64,000 nucleotides of DNA from Rhipidocladum racemiflorum (GCA_036346355.1 CM070580.1:17661374-17725373), one strand, 5' to 3'. Counted from the stretch's first letter, positions 11,156 to 23,344 are shown. Numbers and translations: made by a program. Notes: a model not told the origin generated them from the sequence alone.

Positions 11156-11850
11156 CTGTGTTGTAATGCTGGCAATACCGTACTGATCCTGATAAAGAAA
11201 GATCAGTACATGGTGTACTATCAAGTATCAACTCATATCTCGAGGTGTTACTCTGCTGTCTCGAGTAAGAGTACATTACTGAAAATGTTGAACGAACAAG
11301 ATTTTATTGCCGAAGTGTACAGAATCTCAGCTGAATTGTTCTGTGAATCTCATTTTGATGAGAGATAGACGTTTTACTTGTTGTGTTTATATTTATAAGT
11401 ATCTCATCACAGTAGTCTCGTTTTTTCTTTTCAGCTGATGAGACACTGACATGGAAAGAGGAGCCTGTACAGTGAGTGACCTTGAAGCTTTAGATGCAGT
11501 TGTCCTCAACGCAGTACTACTATATTATCTGTCATTCTGTTGTCTTCTTGCGACTAGAAACTACTGCAGAAGCTTCAAGGGGTGCTTTATTAACTCGACT
11601 TTGTACTTTTTAATTAAAATAAGTGTCAGAGATTTAGTTATCATCATCAGTTATCACTATGAAAATTAATGATATAGAAAATGCCACGGAACAGGGTAAT
11701 ACTATGGGCAGAAGAATCATAATATTGCTTCCGAATTAGCTTTCCCGAGCATCTAATTCTAAGGTATGTAAGTAATTTATACATAGCTTTGCTTTCTCCA
11801 AGCAGGAAGCATATCCTGTGCACATATGCAAACATTAAACCTGGACCGTT
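11156..11850. other. Unassigned DNA right of the MULE
   Basis: Continuation of whatever was interrupted by the MULE. Short frames (11117-11368, 11451-11669 plus) show no recognisable domain. Confidence 0.3.
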
Positions 11851-12600
11851 TAAATCTCATCCAACGATGACTACATAACAAAATTATCTGCTGGACCTGA
11901 CTTGAGCAAACACCAAACCTTTGCCCCAAACCAAGCAACTATAGACAGTGATGAGCTGCACAGAAAGTCAGGAGACAGAGTTATATTTATTTTAGTGCAC
12001 ATAGCATCTCTCCCTGAAAAAATATAAGAGGGTAATACTTTAAAATTTTGATAAACACATTGCTGTAGCTTGACCTACAAATTAACGCCATTGTCAAGTA
12101 CATTACTTCATAATCATTAACCACTCAGAGATAAAGTCCATGGCACAATGGAATGAAAAGGAGAGGCACTCAAGCACTTAACACGCTGGTACATCATGTG
12201 GTTAGGTCCATGTCACATTGCTAAAAGTTGAGTCTGCGTGTCCGTGATCCAAATAGTTTTCATTAGGGCCAGCATGAGCATTACTGCAGCTTGATCTACA
12301 AATTAACCAACCTGTGCATCATCACTTTTTAATCACAAAATCACCAATAAGATTATTGTCCATGGGCTCAAACGAGTGAAAGGGAAATGCACTAGATTAC
12401 TCACAATAGCACTACATCATGTGGTTAGGTCTGCGTCGCATTTCAGAAAATCATGTTCATGATCAATCTTATTCGCGCCAGACAAGCATAATTAGTGGGT
12501 TAATCTTGATCTGACCATTAACAACTAGCGTTCACGGCATCGATATCCTAAGTTTCTTACCTCTAAGTTGCCAACAACCAATCCACGCCTCACCATTAGC
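11851..12600. repeat. Diverged direct duplication, ~235 bp
   Basis: Segments near 12055-12240 and 12285-12480 share ordered words: 'gctgtagcttgacctacaaa' / 'ctgcagcttgatctacaaat', 'gtccatggcacaatgg' / 'gtccatgggctcaaacg', and 'acatcatgtggttaggtc' in both. The copies are clearly related but old. No coding potential is seen. Confidence 0.5.
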
Positions 12601-13831
12601 TAAATTTGTGGTAATATATGGTAAGTTATTCACATTTAATTCCATCTGCTCCATGTATGAGGGTGTAAACTGGCCAATCTTAGACTCTTAGTAAACTAAA
12701 GAAATAACAAAAAGAAGAAGAAATTTTACGGTGCATATTATATTGGTAGTATATAGTGGGTAATAGAAATCAGATCTAGTTGTTGATTTATTAGATGTGG
12801 ATTTACTACTCTACTACTAGAAAAAAGTATAAATAAATTCTAACTAATCTGATTAATTGAATTAAAAAGAACGAACAATTAATTAATTTGTTCTTGTATA
12901 CCTACTGGAAATTACCCGCATTAGGATACAGATGGAGTCTGGAGGACTCATGACTCATGAGGGACCACTGTTTAACTACAAACAAGCACATAGTAGTGGA
13001 ATAAGCTTCCTATTTTTTTTTCTTTGCGAAAGAAAGGTGTTCTAGACTAGAGTAGTTGAACTTCCAAAGCAAGATTACTTTTGTGCTAGCTGCCAGGGAC
13101 ATCTCCTCAAGAAAAGGCTAAAAAGAAGGCACGAATTGTGTCGTCTCAATCTGTCCAGCTAGCTAGCTCCTCAAATCAGTTAGTACAAGGCACACAACTA
13201 TTAATTCAATGCTTCCAACATCATCTATATCGATCAGACTAGTCAGGACGCTTCTGTTGCTAACTTCTTATCCTCTTCTATCTGCCATCTTCTAACTAAC
13301 ACAGGTTGCTACAATGCTACTTGCTAGAGAAGGCAGGCCAAGAACATATCTATACGTTTTGAAGACCAAGAAAAGATTGATTAGCCTGGAGTTCATCTAA
13401 AATTTTTACGATTTTTTTATCAATGAGTTACCTATTGTCTTTAATTACCTTGGAAATTGTTAGTAGAAAATATGCGTAATGAGCTACTAGCTGCCTGTAT
13501 AGCTCATGACTATATCATATGGAGGGGGTAGGTTGATTCCATTGTTAGTGGCTTTAAAGCGTCAAATTTTTTATAAGAGAAGCAAAGCCTCCTCTCCTTA
13601 CCTTTAAAGACTGGTGCTTGCAATGCTGCCTCCATTTGCCATTTGGAACACTGGGCTGGAGTTCATCCAATGAGTAATTTCGTGGTGATACAAACGACAA
13701 AGGGAAGGCTCCTCCGGTTGTCGACATCAGCACGGGGCGTTACACCCTTCAGCGTGCATCAATACGTCTGTTTCTCACTGACGGTTAGGAAACAGTTGCT
13801 TTTGGCACAGTGCAGTGCATATGCATCTGAG
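12601..13831. other. Intergenic DNA, no gene seen
   Basis: AT-rich, without a recognised gene or repeat. The 82-codon frame at 13643-13891 has no known motif and runs into the solo LTR starting at 13837, so I do not call it a gene. Confidence 0.4.
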
Positions 13832-14103
13832 AAGATTGTTGGGAAACAAGTTGGCTGCTCTAACGTAAATTCAAAATTTAAACCACTGTAAGTTATAGAT
13901 CGTAGAATTACCACTAAATGGGCAGACTCGTATCGAAAGTAGAGTCGATGTAGTGCGGTGATGCAGATTTAGTCGTACTAGCCTTACGCCTCCTCCAATA
14001 GCTATTTGCTACTATTACAGGTTGCGAACCGTCCTAGCGCTGAAGCCTCGCAGCAACGCCTCCAAGGTGTCTCTTAACCCTAAAGCCTGCACCCCCCCTT
14101 TAA

Positions 14104-14334
14104 GGTTCTGTTTGGCAGAGCTCCAGATCCCAGCTCCACCTCAGAGCTGAAATTTGTAGACTGGAATAAAGCGACTTAAGTTTATAATTTTATTCTAAAA
14201 TGTAAACAAAATGACCCATCTAAACACTCTTAATAAACCCACAGCTCAAACTCCACAAATCTGGTGAAGTTAGGAATACCTAGCTCCACCAACTCCACGG
14301 ATTTGGTGGAGTTGGAGCTCTGCCAAACACCCCC
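14104..14334. mobile_element. Tourist-like MITE, 231 bp, TSD TAA
   Basis: The left end GGTTCTGTTTGGCAGAGCTC and the right end GAGCTCTGCCAAACACCCCC form inverted repeats, flanked by TAA at 14101-14103 and 14335-14337. It lies inside the Angela-like solo LTR, so it inserted later. Confidence 0.8.
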
Positions 14335-14858
14335 TAAATAGATGCCCATAATAGGCTCTATATTAGAGGTTCATTAGGAACTTAAAACCCACCAAAATTC
14401 GGATCACCACCAGAATTAAGTCCCAACCATTTAAGCATGCGACCCTATAGGTTCACGTATACCTAGATATGACTCGAGTACTCTTACTTAACCATTAATT
14501 AGTAGCGGTCCTTAGCAGAACATGCCGACTCCTGAGTATATGTAAAGATTACATCGGATGAACCTAAACAATGCTTAGTTGTATGCATTTTCCTTTGCCT
14601 CATGATATCGGTCAAACTCAAAACGAGCACATTTTCATCCTTGTTTAGTTCACTCAACCACTCTTTCTCGATCACGTGACTCGGAATCCCCAACTACGGT
14701 TAACTTTTTAACCGCGAGTAGCATGGCCATGCATTTCTGAAATCCGACCACTCGAGAGGCCTAGAGATATCTCTTCCGTTGAATGGAGGGGCAAATCATA
14801 TCTTGATCGACCATGCTTCGCAGCATGCTTCATGACAAGCCCGAAAGCCACCTTTATA

Positions 14859-16808
14859 CACTACTACAGGAATACACATCACTGTCGTTTCTTTTTCGTC
14901 ATCACTGTTAGTTTTGGTAGTGACACAATGTCCTTAGACGGTGATAAGGATGCTCTATCACAGTCGGTTCTCGTGCGATAGTGATAATCATATTATCACT
15001 GTCAGTTCTCAACTGGAATCGACAATGATACAAAAATATATTATCACAGTCGATTCTAACTAGAACAGACAGTGATAATATGATTATCACAATTGGTTCT
15101 CAACTAGAACCCATCGTGATAAACATATTATCACAGTTGGTTCTCAACTAGAACCGACAGTGATAATAGCTAAGAATCGATACATATAAGGGCCTCCCTC
15201 ATCACAGTCGGTTCTAACAAAGAACCAACTATGATGAGGCCATCATCACAGTCGGTTCTAGTAAAGAACCGACTGTGATGACCCCATTTCACTATTGTTG
15301 ATTGGTTTACAGTATGCATATAACATTCACAATATATATAGAACACAAACACTTTACTATACACATATCACATTCGTTTACAATATAGAACACAAACATA
15401 CTTAACAATCAGTACACATATATCCATCTACCCATTCATCTAATTAAAAGACAGTGATACACTTAACAAAATATTGTGCACATGTTTATGGAATATACTT
15501 GACAACATTTTATAGAGTTAGTGATGAATCCAAATCCCATGTCCACACTTTACTTAGTCTACACCACCTCCTCGGCTTTGCAGTCATGCCCATTTGTCAT
15601 TACCATGAATCTGGAAATGATTGGAAAATTAATTAGTACAAGATATAATGGGCAAATAAGAAAATAAAGTTAATTTGGACAAGAAAAATTCACAGTACAT
15701 CAAAGTAAACACATATCCTTCTTGAGGTTCCTTACCGGTACAAGAAGAAATAGAGTAAAGAGCTTTTACACTATGTGTATGAAGTTCCTTACCAGTACAC
15801 ACCTATTCTTCATGAAACCTTCCTGCAACCTAAAGTAAAAACGTGCATAAATTACTACCAAAGTGCTCCATGCAACAATTTCTTTCAAAACAAGGAAATG
15901 CAAAAACCAAGATTCACACCTCTCATGAAGTAAATCCATCCATCCCATTGTCTGACTGCCTTCACCTCGGTTCCCCTCTCTCTCTATCTATCAATCTATC
16001 TATCCATCTATATATCTATCTAGAGTGTAAGTGAGAGAGAGATAGCAATCGGTTCTAGCATAAAACCGATTGTGATGAGCCCCTTTCCCCCATTTTCACT
16101 ACTGTTGATTTGGTTTACAATATGCATATTACATTCACAATATATAGAGAACACAAACACTTTACAATATATATTCATCAAATCAAAATTGAATTTAATT
16201 TCTAGTGCAACATTGAAGAGATTTGAAGGAATGCCCACCTTTTGAAAAAAAGCCACAAATGAAGGGAAATGAGGAGAAATCTCCTCAATCTAGGGCTTAA
16301 ACTTACCCTCTTAACACATATCCTTAAGGATTTTATATTTTATTACCAAGTATAAGTTTCAACCAGAGTATGCGTTTTTTTTGGGGCGACGACGGTTTTT
16401 TGGGCTCTAGAACACCTAGCGAGGCTCATCACAATCGGTTCTAGATAAAAACTAGAACTGATTGTGATGACACCAATTATCACAGTCGATTCTATCTAGG
16501 AACCAACTGTGATGAGGGGAGCCCTCATTACAGTTGGTTCTTATCTAGAACCGACTGTGGTGATATAGTATTATTTGTGCCGGTTGTTATCTAGAATCGA
16601 CTGTGATGATGTGATATTATCTGTGTCAGTTCTAGCAAGGAACCGACAACGATGAGGGGGTTCCCTCATCACAACCGATTCTAGTTAGAACCGACTGTGA
16701 TGTGATGACTCTGTCTCGAAAATTTGTGACATATCATAACTGGTTTTTTCGCAAAAGTTAGGAACCGATATAGATGAAGCGACATCGATGTCTTATTTTG
16801 TAGTAGTG
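14859..16808. mobile_element. Complete non-autonomous CACTA element, 1,950 bp, TSD ATA
   Basis: Starts CACTACTACAGGAATACA and ends ..TTATTTTGTAGTAGTG, so both CACTA termini are present. The 3-bp flanks are ATA on each side (14856-14858, 16809-16811), the length expected for this superfamily. Both ends carry dense subterminal repeats, direct and inverted, of 'atcacagtcggttcta' / 'tagaaccgactgtgatga' (about 14940-15290 and 16430-16700). No transposase is encoded; it is a deletion derivative needing TNP2-type transposase in trans. It interrupts the LTR at 13837-17272. Confidence 0.9.
15970..16022. repeat. ctct / atct microsatellite
   Basis: A degenerate run of 'tctctctctatctatcaatctatctatcc' type words inside the CACTA element at 14859-16808. 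Confidence 0.8.
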
Positions 16809-17277
16809 ATAGCTACCGAGTTACAGAGTAGCGTTTGGCAACCCCTAAGTAAATCATTACACATCTCAAGTACATGCGCCAACCTCAAGTATAAGGATAT
16901 AGCGTACACATTGTATATGAGACCAGCTGATGACAAGAAGATTACGTTCTCACAGTGTCTCAAGGTGGGTCGATTCAACTTCTTATTCTCTAACATATAT
17001 CCATATTATTTGTTTGATATCTCCATATCTATAACCTGTGAAATATGGTCATCAACCAATATATATATTAGTATATTCATATGTTTCCTCGGATGTTTAT
17101 CGACTTGGGATCACTTTAAAATAATCATCACAAAATCACATCTAGAGTTTCACAAACAAGTCACATACTTGTTAATAAATAATAATAAAAATATTTAAGG
17201 ATAAAATAATTAATCATAAATATAAGAAAATATAATCATCTATATAATCGCCACTGGGACATATCTCCAACAAAGAG

Positions 17278-17754
17278 ATCTTCTTAGCTCACTATATCCA
17301 TTGGCCAATCAACGTTGCGTTTAACACGGTTTCCTTTCATCAAACCCGTGTTCACCAGAGAAAAGATTACCATTCAATAAATCATATCCGTACAGAGTAG
17401 ATGTGATGCCAACATACTACTACCTTATGCAAATTTTTTTAAAAAAAATTGGGACAGTAAAAAGGTGAACACTGAAAAAGGAAATATATAAATATACAAA
17501 TAACCGTACAGCAGTTAACTGAAGATATTCTCACAACAGTTTTTTTAGAGAGAGGCCTAGAGGGTGAGTACAATTGGTTAGTACAATCATCTCAAGACTC
17601 ACAACTCAGATAATGTTTTCAACCTGAAAACAATCCCACAAATAGCCCATCAAACCGTGATAGGTGGAAATGGAACTCTGATTAGAGCCGAGATGCCATA
17701 GCATTGAGTTATGTAACAGACTAACAGTTGGCTTCCTCCTTAATTTTGCTTAAG
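17278..17754. other. Intergenic DNA, nothing recognised
   Basis: AT-rich; no open frame, repeat or RNA gene I can support. Confidence 0.35.
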
Positions 17755-18205
17755 TAAATTTCACAAAACTACAACTTCTTTTACAAACATTACAAAATTA
17801 CAGATTTTAGCATCTATTTTATAAAACTATAGATTTTAGGAGAACTTGTGTCATAAAATTACATGTTTTGAGAGGTGCTTCTATGCTTTTCCTTTTTAAA
17901 GTTGTACAAATATTAAAGCATGAATGAAGGGTAAATGAGGATTACTTACCCCTTCGTTTGCTTCAAGATTTGTGCAACTTGTATTAAGAGGGAAAGCACA
18001 GAAGCATCTCTCGTTTTAGAATTGACCGTTTCTTGTAACGGGTACGATAACGCGCGGCGCACTGTCGGACCGGTTACAAGAAACGATCAATTCTAAAAAT
18101 CCGTAGTTTTATGACGTAAGTTATCTTAAAATCAAATAAAAACTTAAACATTTAGTTTTCTAATAGTTTGTAAAGAAAAATCTGCATCTTTGTAAATTTT
18201 ACTTT
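17755..18205. mobile_element. Foldback/MITE-like element with a nested small MITE
   Basis: Outer inverse-complementary arms: 'gattttaggagaacttgtgt' plus 'cataaaattac' (about 17834-17865) pairs with 'gtagttttatgacgtaag' plus 'ttatcttaaaatc' (about 18102-18132). An inner, nearly perfect 26-bp inverted repeat is at 18014-18039 and 18073-18098. Between them, 17872-18013 is a small TIR element (GAGAGGTGCTT..AAGCATCTCTC) with a relative at 25873-26020. The whole lies a few hundred bases upstream of the MAP70-type gene. Confidence 0.6.
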
Positions 18206-18475
18206 TTTTTCTTAGATCAACCGCGCTCCCTGTTTTTTCCCCCCTTTTGCAACCCCAATATTCCATGGAAAAGATCACCAAATTTAGTGTCGCTCTCATG
18301 CCAGCTCTGCGCTGTAGCTATAGCTAGCCGGATTCCGGTCATGGCTCCATTTGCCTCGCCGGCCCAGGCCATCTCTTCAACCGCACTCCTCCTGCCTCCA
18401 CTGCTGCTTGCAGCCAACTTCCTTGCGCAAGCCAAGCGGCGACAATGGGGTGCTCCTCAAGAAACCAACATCACC

Positions 18476-18485
18476 ATATATAAAA
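18476..18485 (+). promoter_or_regulatory. TATA box of the MAP70-type gene
   Basis: 'ATATATAAAAT' at about 18476-18486 in a C-rich context, 222-232 bases upstream of the predicted start codon. Plant transcription usually starts 25-35 bases downstream, i.e. near 18510, giving a 5' leader of about 200 nt. This is the best core-promoter match upstream of the gene. Confidence 0.6.
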
Positions 18486-18707
18486 TCCCAACCAAACCCA
18501 CTCGCCTGGGGTGTGCACAGACCGCAAGCCTTAGCTTCCGGCTTTGATTCTTTCTCCCCTTTGGTGAGAAGAACACAGCAACTGCTGCTATAGCCTATAG
18601 CTAGCTTTGCTATCTAGCTAGGGTGTAGCTGATAGGTTGTGCCTTGTTGCACTAGTAGCATTGCGAGATAAGAGGAAGAAGGGCAAGGCAAGAGCCAAGG
18701 GAGAGGG

Positions 18708-21135
18708 ATGGGTAGCTTGGGAGAGGTTGATCATGGTGGCATGGAGATGTTCCATGGCCATTCTGACCCTGTCGTCGATGAGCTCAACAGGCTGGAGAAT
18801 CTCCTCAGAGGTTTGTTCGTCTGGCTAGTTGTGTATACGCATTGGATCATCTGGTGCCTGCCTTCGATCAGGTGCACCATATATATAAAAGAGATTATTT
18901 CGAAATCATGTTATGTACGCGCATAACTCGAATTAAGTGCAACAATGCATATGGGCAAGCATGCTGAGGTGTATATGCATGTTGGCATTGTTGTAAGCGT
19001 GAGTTAATGAGAAAATTTCCTTCCCTATTTCAATTGCAGCTAGCTGGCTAGCTAGCTAGGCCGGTAAATCATCTGGAGGAAAACTTGGTTTGCCGTCTCC
19101 AGAAATTTAGGGCCCCAGAGCGAAATACAAATTGAAGCTCTAAAATTTGAAAAATTCATGTATACTATAAATAGAGCATACTTTCAGACAATTATATAAC
19201 TTTAATATATGCTTTTTCGTACAAAATTTAGGAACATATCAAATATCAATGCTAAAAGAGTCAAGATAGTACTGACCTCATGTTCTACTAAAAAGCATCA
19301 TCCGTCTAGTATTTCTTGAAATAAAATCTTCAGTTATATCTTCATAATTAATCTTCTCGAAAACATCATTTTCAAGTGCTATCATTGTCAAACCATTGAG
19401 TCTTTCTTGTGTCTTTCAAGTGCTATCATTTCCAAGTACTACGCGAGCAAATAAACTAATCTAGATGGATCAGTTTGTGGGCGTTGCTAATGGTCTTGAA
19501 CTCTGATTTGGGAGTCCTAGTAATTTTGGGGGCCCTGTGCCGGTGCCTAGATGGCACATGGCCATCGACGGCCTGCATCTGTGTCCAAAGCCTGATCATT
19601 CACCTAGTTTTGCTATAGGGATAGGGAATGGAGAGTATATTGTGATACACAATGATGCATGCCGAAAGTGGCTTACGAAAAGTGAAGCCTAAAGCCAATT
19701 TAGCTATTCTCTTGAAGTAAAACAGATATAATAACTTGGAAAACGCCAGTGTTACTACAAAAATAATTACGTCAAGCTTGCTTGTTTGAGATGCATTGCA
19801 GCCCCAAACGAGGCACCCGGCTAAAAGTTCCATTTTTTTTTTTTTTTTGCCAAGAAAAAAACAGAGAAAAAATCTCCTTTTTGTCCACCTCTTTCACACA
19901 CACGCTCTAGCTAGCTAGCCCCTTACGACTGCGGAAAAATAAAATACCAAAAAGTGGCCGAGCAACCCATTCATGTAAGCTAAGAGAGATTTGCTCAGAT
20001 AATTCTAAGATACACGCGTGACAAAAACCCTGGAAATTTTAGTTTGCCTGGTTGGTAGCATGTCAAGGGTGAGAATTAATATGCAGAGTTGGTAGGGTGT
20101 CCAACAGGGCGGTTCACTCGCTTTGGTACTTTGCACTTTTTATGCATGCTCTGAACTACAGCACGGGGTGTTGGTTTTGTGAGCTGCACGATCGATCGAT
20201 AGGGCTAATTCGATTTAATTAATGGAACGGAGCCATGAAAGGGACTTTGCCAAAACCTGAGAAATGGGGAATAGATAGAAGGAACTTGTATACATTCGGT
20301 GTTCTGTTACAACTTACAAGCGTGCTAACCCCCTCAAATGATGCTGATAGACCCTATTTATAGTACTACTCCTATAGAGGGTTGGCACGTTACAAAAATA
20401 CCCTCATAAAATGCTACAGAATTAGAACATAAATACCCATGTGTCACCCTGCCGTGACTCCTGCGGCTGGTGCACGGCATGATTCTAGTAGGCATGGTCT
20501 ACTGGACCGGCCAGATCCGACAACTATGGGCGCGAGAGGGCTAGATCCAACGACTGTTGGATGGTCTCTCTCTTGTATCATGTCCACATGGCCGAAGTAC
20601 TTGATGGCGGGGATCACTCCCACAACAATCAGATCATGTGAGAACTTTTAAAAATCGCATGTATATAAAAAGGCTCCGATTTTAAAATCCTTTTTTATTA
20701 ATAGTGGATTTGCCTAACCTTTTTCTTACAATGCATTTCAATGAAGAATACTCCACGCTAATTTTGTGTTTATATTTTTTTAACCACCAAGACTCCTGGT
20801 TCAAGGCTGTTATTGTCATCCGTCTCATTCAACCACTTCACGCTGATTCAAATTACTTCTGTGTCACTCCAAACAAAAGGAGCAATAAGCTATCTTTTTT
20901 TTTGTTTCAAACGTAGAAGGAGCATTTTTTTGTGTGGTCAAGAGCAGCAAGTTATCACTATAATCAGACCAAGAAACTTTTGTAATTCGTCATGAAACCA
21001 GGACTGGTATTTGAAAATTAATAACATACAAGCAACTCCTGCTTTGCATTGGTTAAGCTGTTGGAGATTTTTTTTTACCATAATTAATACCAGTAAGGTT
21101 TCTCAAGAAAATTTTCTACAAAAAGGTTATTATGT

Positions 21136-21186
<51 letters not shown>

Positions 21187-23344
21187 AGGAGAGTGTCATG
21201 CCTACCTTGCGTTTAAACTTTGGCGTTTCCTGCCCTTCAAATTTTTTTTGGCGTTTCCTGCAGAAAAGGAGAGAGAGCTAGAGCATGCATACAGTGAAAT
21301 AAAAGGCCTGAAGGTGACAGAATCTCTGAAGGACAAGGCTATTGCTGAGGTAATTTGCTTCACGAGTTTACTTCCCTTTTGCTTGAGTTGTTCACAAGTT
21401 AACTTGCACTTTCCACTGCAAACCGAATGCAACTTTGGACAAATCATGCCTAGTCACTAGCTCACTGTACTAACATGACTCTACGTCGTTGCAGCTGAGC
21501 AAGGAACTGAGGAAACAGGACGAGAAGCTGAGAAGTCTGGAGCAGCAGCTCGAGAAGAGGGTCAATTAGTTCCTTCGCTTTGACTTGAAGTTTTCGTCAA
21601 AAAAATTGAATTCAAGTCAATTAACTCGATTTTTGTTCGGTTATGCGTAACAATATCGTTTGATATGACAGAATCTGGATGTGAAAAGACTGAGCAATGA
21701 GCGGAAGGAAGCGTTGTCCGCACAGTTCGCCGCGGAGGCAACGCTCAGGAGGATCCACTCGTCTCAGAAAGACGAGGAAGTGGTTCCATTTGACGCCATA
21801 ATAGCGCCCCTGGAGTCGGACATCAAAAAGTACAGGCACGAGGTACATGTGAAACTGAATTCTGCACCATTTGATCAAGACAATTAACAGACATGCGTAG
21901 TATGCTTCACCTGTGGTTGCTGTCTGGTTATCAGATTGCAGTGCTCCAGGATGACAAGAAGATGCTAGAACGGCACCTAAAACTGAAGGAGGCAGCGCTC
22001 GTCGAAGCAGGGAACATTCTGCGCAGCGCGCTTGAGAGGGCGCTGATCGTAGAGGATGTTCAGAACCAGAACATTGAACTGAAGAAAAATATGGAGATCT
22101 ACCATGTACGCACGCAGTGACGTAAATCCATTTTTGACACCGCAGCCCGTCGGCTCTTTTTGCGCAGCGTGCGTTTTGCGTAACCGAATCTTTCTTCTTC
22201 TTCGTCGTGCTGCGCCCGCAGGAGGAGAACAAACTGCTGGAGAAGAGCAACAGGCAGAAGGTGTTGGAGATCGAGAAGCTCACGCGCACCATCGGTGAGC
22301 TCGAGGAGTCCATTCTTGCCACCGGTGATGTGGCCAATGCAGTGCATTTCTATCAGAACCAAGCTGCCAAGTTGAATGTGAGTGAGATGTCAGTGCAGAG
22401 GTGATTCGGAAGTTGGATCCCATCGGTTTCTGTTTGTTTACAGCGGTTTTGAGTCTGCAGGAGGAGAAGAAGACACTTGAGAGGGAGCTAGCTCGAGCCA
22501 AAGTGTACGTCAATCGTGCCGCGTCGACGGCGGCGAACGAATGGAAGGATGACGCCGATATACGGATGCCTGTCAAGAGATGGCTGGAAGAACGAAGGCT
22601 CCTGCAGGTACACTACGTTATCTCGCCTTTAAAAAGATGCATGTACCGATGCGAATGGAACACTTTAGCAATTTCGTGTCTGAATTTAACCAATTATTTC
22701 AGGGAGAGATACAACGGCTGCGTGACAAGATAGCAATAGCCGAGAAGTCCGCAAAAGTGGAAGCCCAGCTCAATGTAAGAAATGCTGCACAACTATTCAG
22801 GCAATTTACACCATTCATTCTTTACATCATTGTTTCAACCTTGGTCCTTTCCAAGGACAAACTCAAAAGGAGACTAAAGTCATTGGAAGAGGACATGAGA
22901 AATGAGACGTCCAACTCATCTGCAAAGGAAGCCAACAAGCAAGTCCCTCCAAAAAGACAAGTATCCCAACCAAGGGCGTCCATGGCAGGGAAGGTGCTGA
23001 AGCAACCTAATTCAGAAACCGAGCCTGCAGAGAAGGCGAGAAATGCTAAACGATGTGGCAGTACAAGAGCGAGAACTGTCGCTGGTAAAGGAGAACGTCT
23101 TGCGAGAAATCATCTATGGGCGCCAAGAAGCAATGTGACCGGTGATTCTGGGAAGGAGAACAAAGAGCAGAATCCAAATTACAAGGCACATTTGAATGCT
23201 TCAAATGTACAAGGACACGGTGACACAAACTGTGGAGTTCAGTGTAGTGAACATCAAGATGACATGGATTTGAAGAAGTTGGATGAGGGAAATGCTGATG
23301 CTTCTAATGCTGTAGACAGTACTAAGGGCACTAGGGAAAGTTGA
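18708..23344 (+). CDS. MAP70: MAP70-type microtubule-associated protein, nine exons, 486 aa
   Basis: Predicted exons: 18708-18810, 21264-21349, 21495-21560, 21672-21842, 21935-22105, 22222-22377, 22461-22607, 22703-22774 and 22856-23344. All introns are GT-AG and the frame closes exactly (1,461 nt with stop). The order of motifs is that of plant MAP70 proteins, coiled-coil microtubule-binding proteins of the cortical array: DPVVDELNRLENLLR (residues 20-34), AQFAAEATLRR with IIAPLE (exon 4), LEKLTRTIGELEE-like EKLTRTIGELEES (exon 6), ERELARAKV and MPVKRWLEERRLLQ (exon 7), and EIQRLRDKIAIAEKS (exon 8). The conserved coiled-coil core covers residues 20 to about 340. The C-terminal ~150 residues are lysine-, serine- and asparagine-rich and do not resemble the usual second coiled coil, so the protein is shorter than typical MAP70s (about 530-630 aa). 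The start codon matches family N-termini (MGS...DPVVDELNRLE). The gene is very probably expressed and divergent rather than broken. Confidence 0.88.
20220..20650 (-). mobile_element. LTR-like fragment in MAP70 intron 1
   Basis: On the minus strand there is a TATA-like 'ctataaatagggtc' (about 20352-20365) followed by 'gcttgtaagttgtaacagaa' and 'atacaagttccttctatcta', an arrangement usual for the R/U5 part of a retrotransposon LTR. No termini or target duplication were identified. Confidence 0.4.
21138..21182. repeat. (GA)n microsatellite
   Basis: About 22 uninterrupted GA/AG dinucleotides in MAP70 intron 1, followed by 'aaaaaagg'. Confidence 0.9.

Larger units (their letters stand above)
13837..17272 (-). 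mobile_element. Angela/BARE-like copia solo LTR, split by a MITE and a CACTA element
   Basis: The left end is TGTTGGGAAACAAG and the right end is ..GGGACATATCTCCAACA, whose reverse complement TGTTGGAGATATGTCCC is typical of Angela/BARE-type LTR starts; hence minus orientation. It aligns by eye with the better-bounded LTR at 56726-60357 (shared 'tgaccctgtaggttca', 'ggcctaga-atat', 'gcatgcttcatg'). Flanks are AAGAT (13832-13836) and AAGAG (17273-17277), four of five matching. Without the inserted MITE (14104-14334) and CACTA element (14859-16808) it would be about 1.25 kb. Confidence 0.7.
18811..21263 (+). other. Large first intron of the MAP70-type gene (2,453 bp)
   Basis: Bounded by GT at 18811 and CAG at 21261-21263, with a phase-1 codon split (G|AA, Glu). 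It contains 'ctagctagctggctagctag' near 19040-19060, an LTR-like piece (about 20220-20650) and a (GA)n microsatellite at 21138-21182 only ~80 bases before the acceptor. Long first introns are common in this family. Confidence 0.75.

Noticed and set aside
10739..11186. Overlapping open frames in all three plus phases and on the minus strand
   Set aside because: They are read through the 31-33 bp minisatellite of the MULE right arm; the translations are periodic and unlike any protein.
18287..18593. Two plus-strand frames upstream of the MAP70 start
   Set aside because: They overlap the TATA box and leader of the MAP70-type gene and have no domain.
21621..22337. 238-codon minus-strand frame
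   Set aside because: Antisense shadow of MAP70 exons 4-6; the plus strand has conserved motifs and splice sites.
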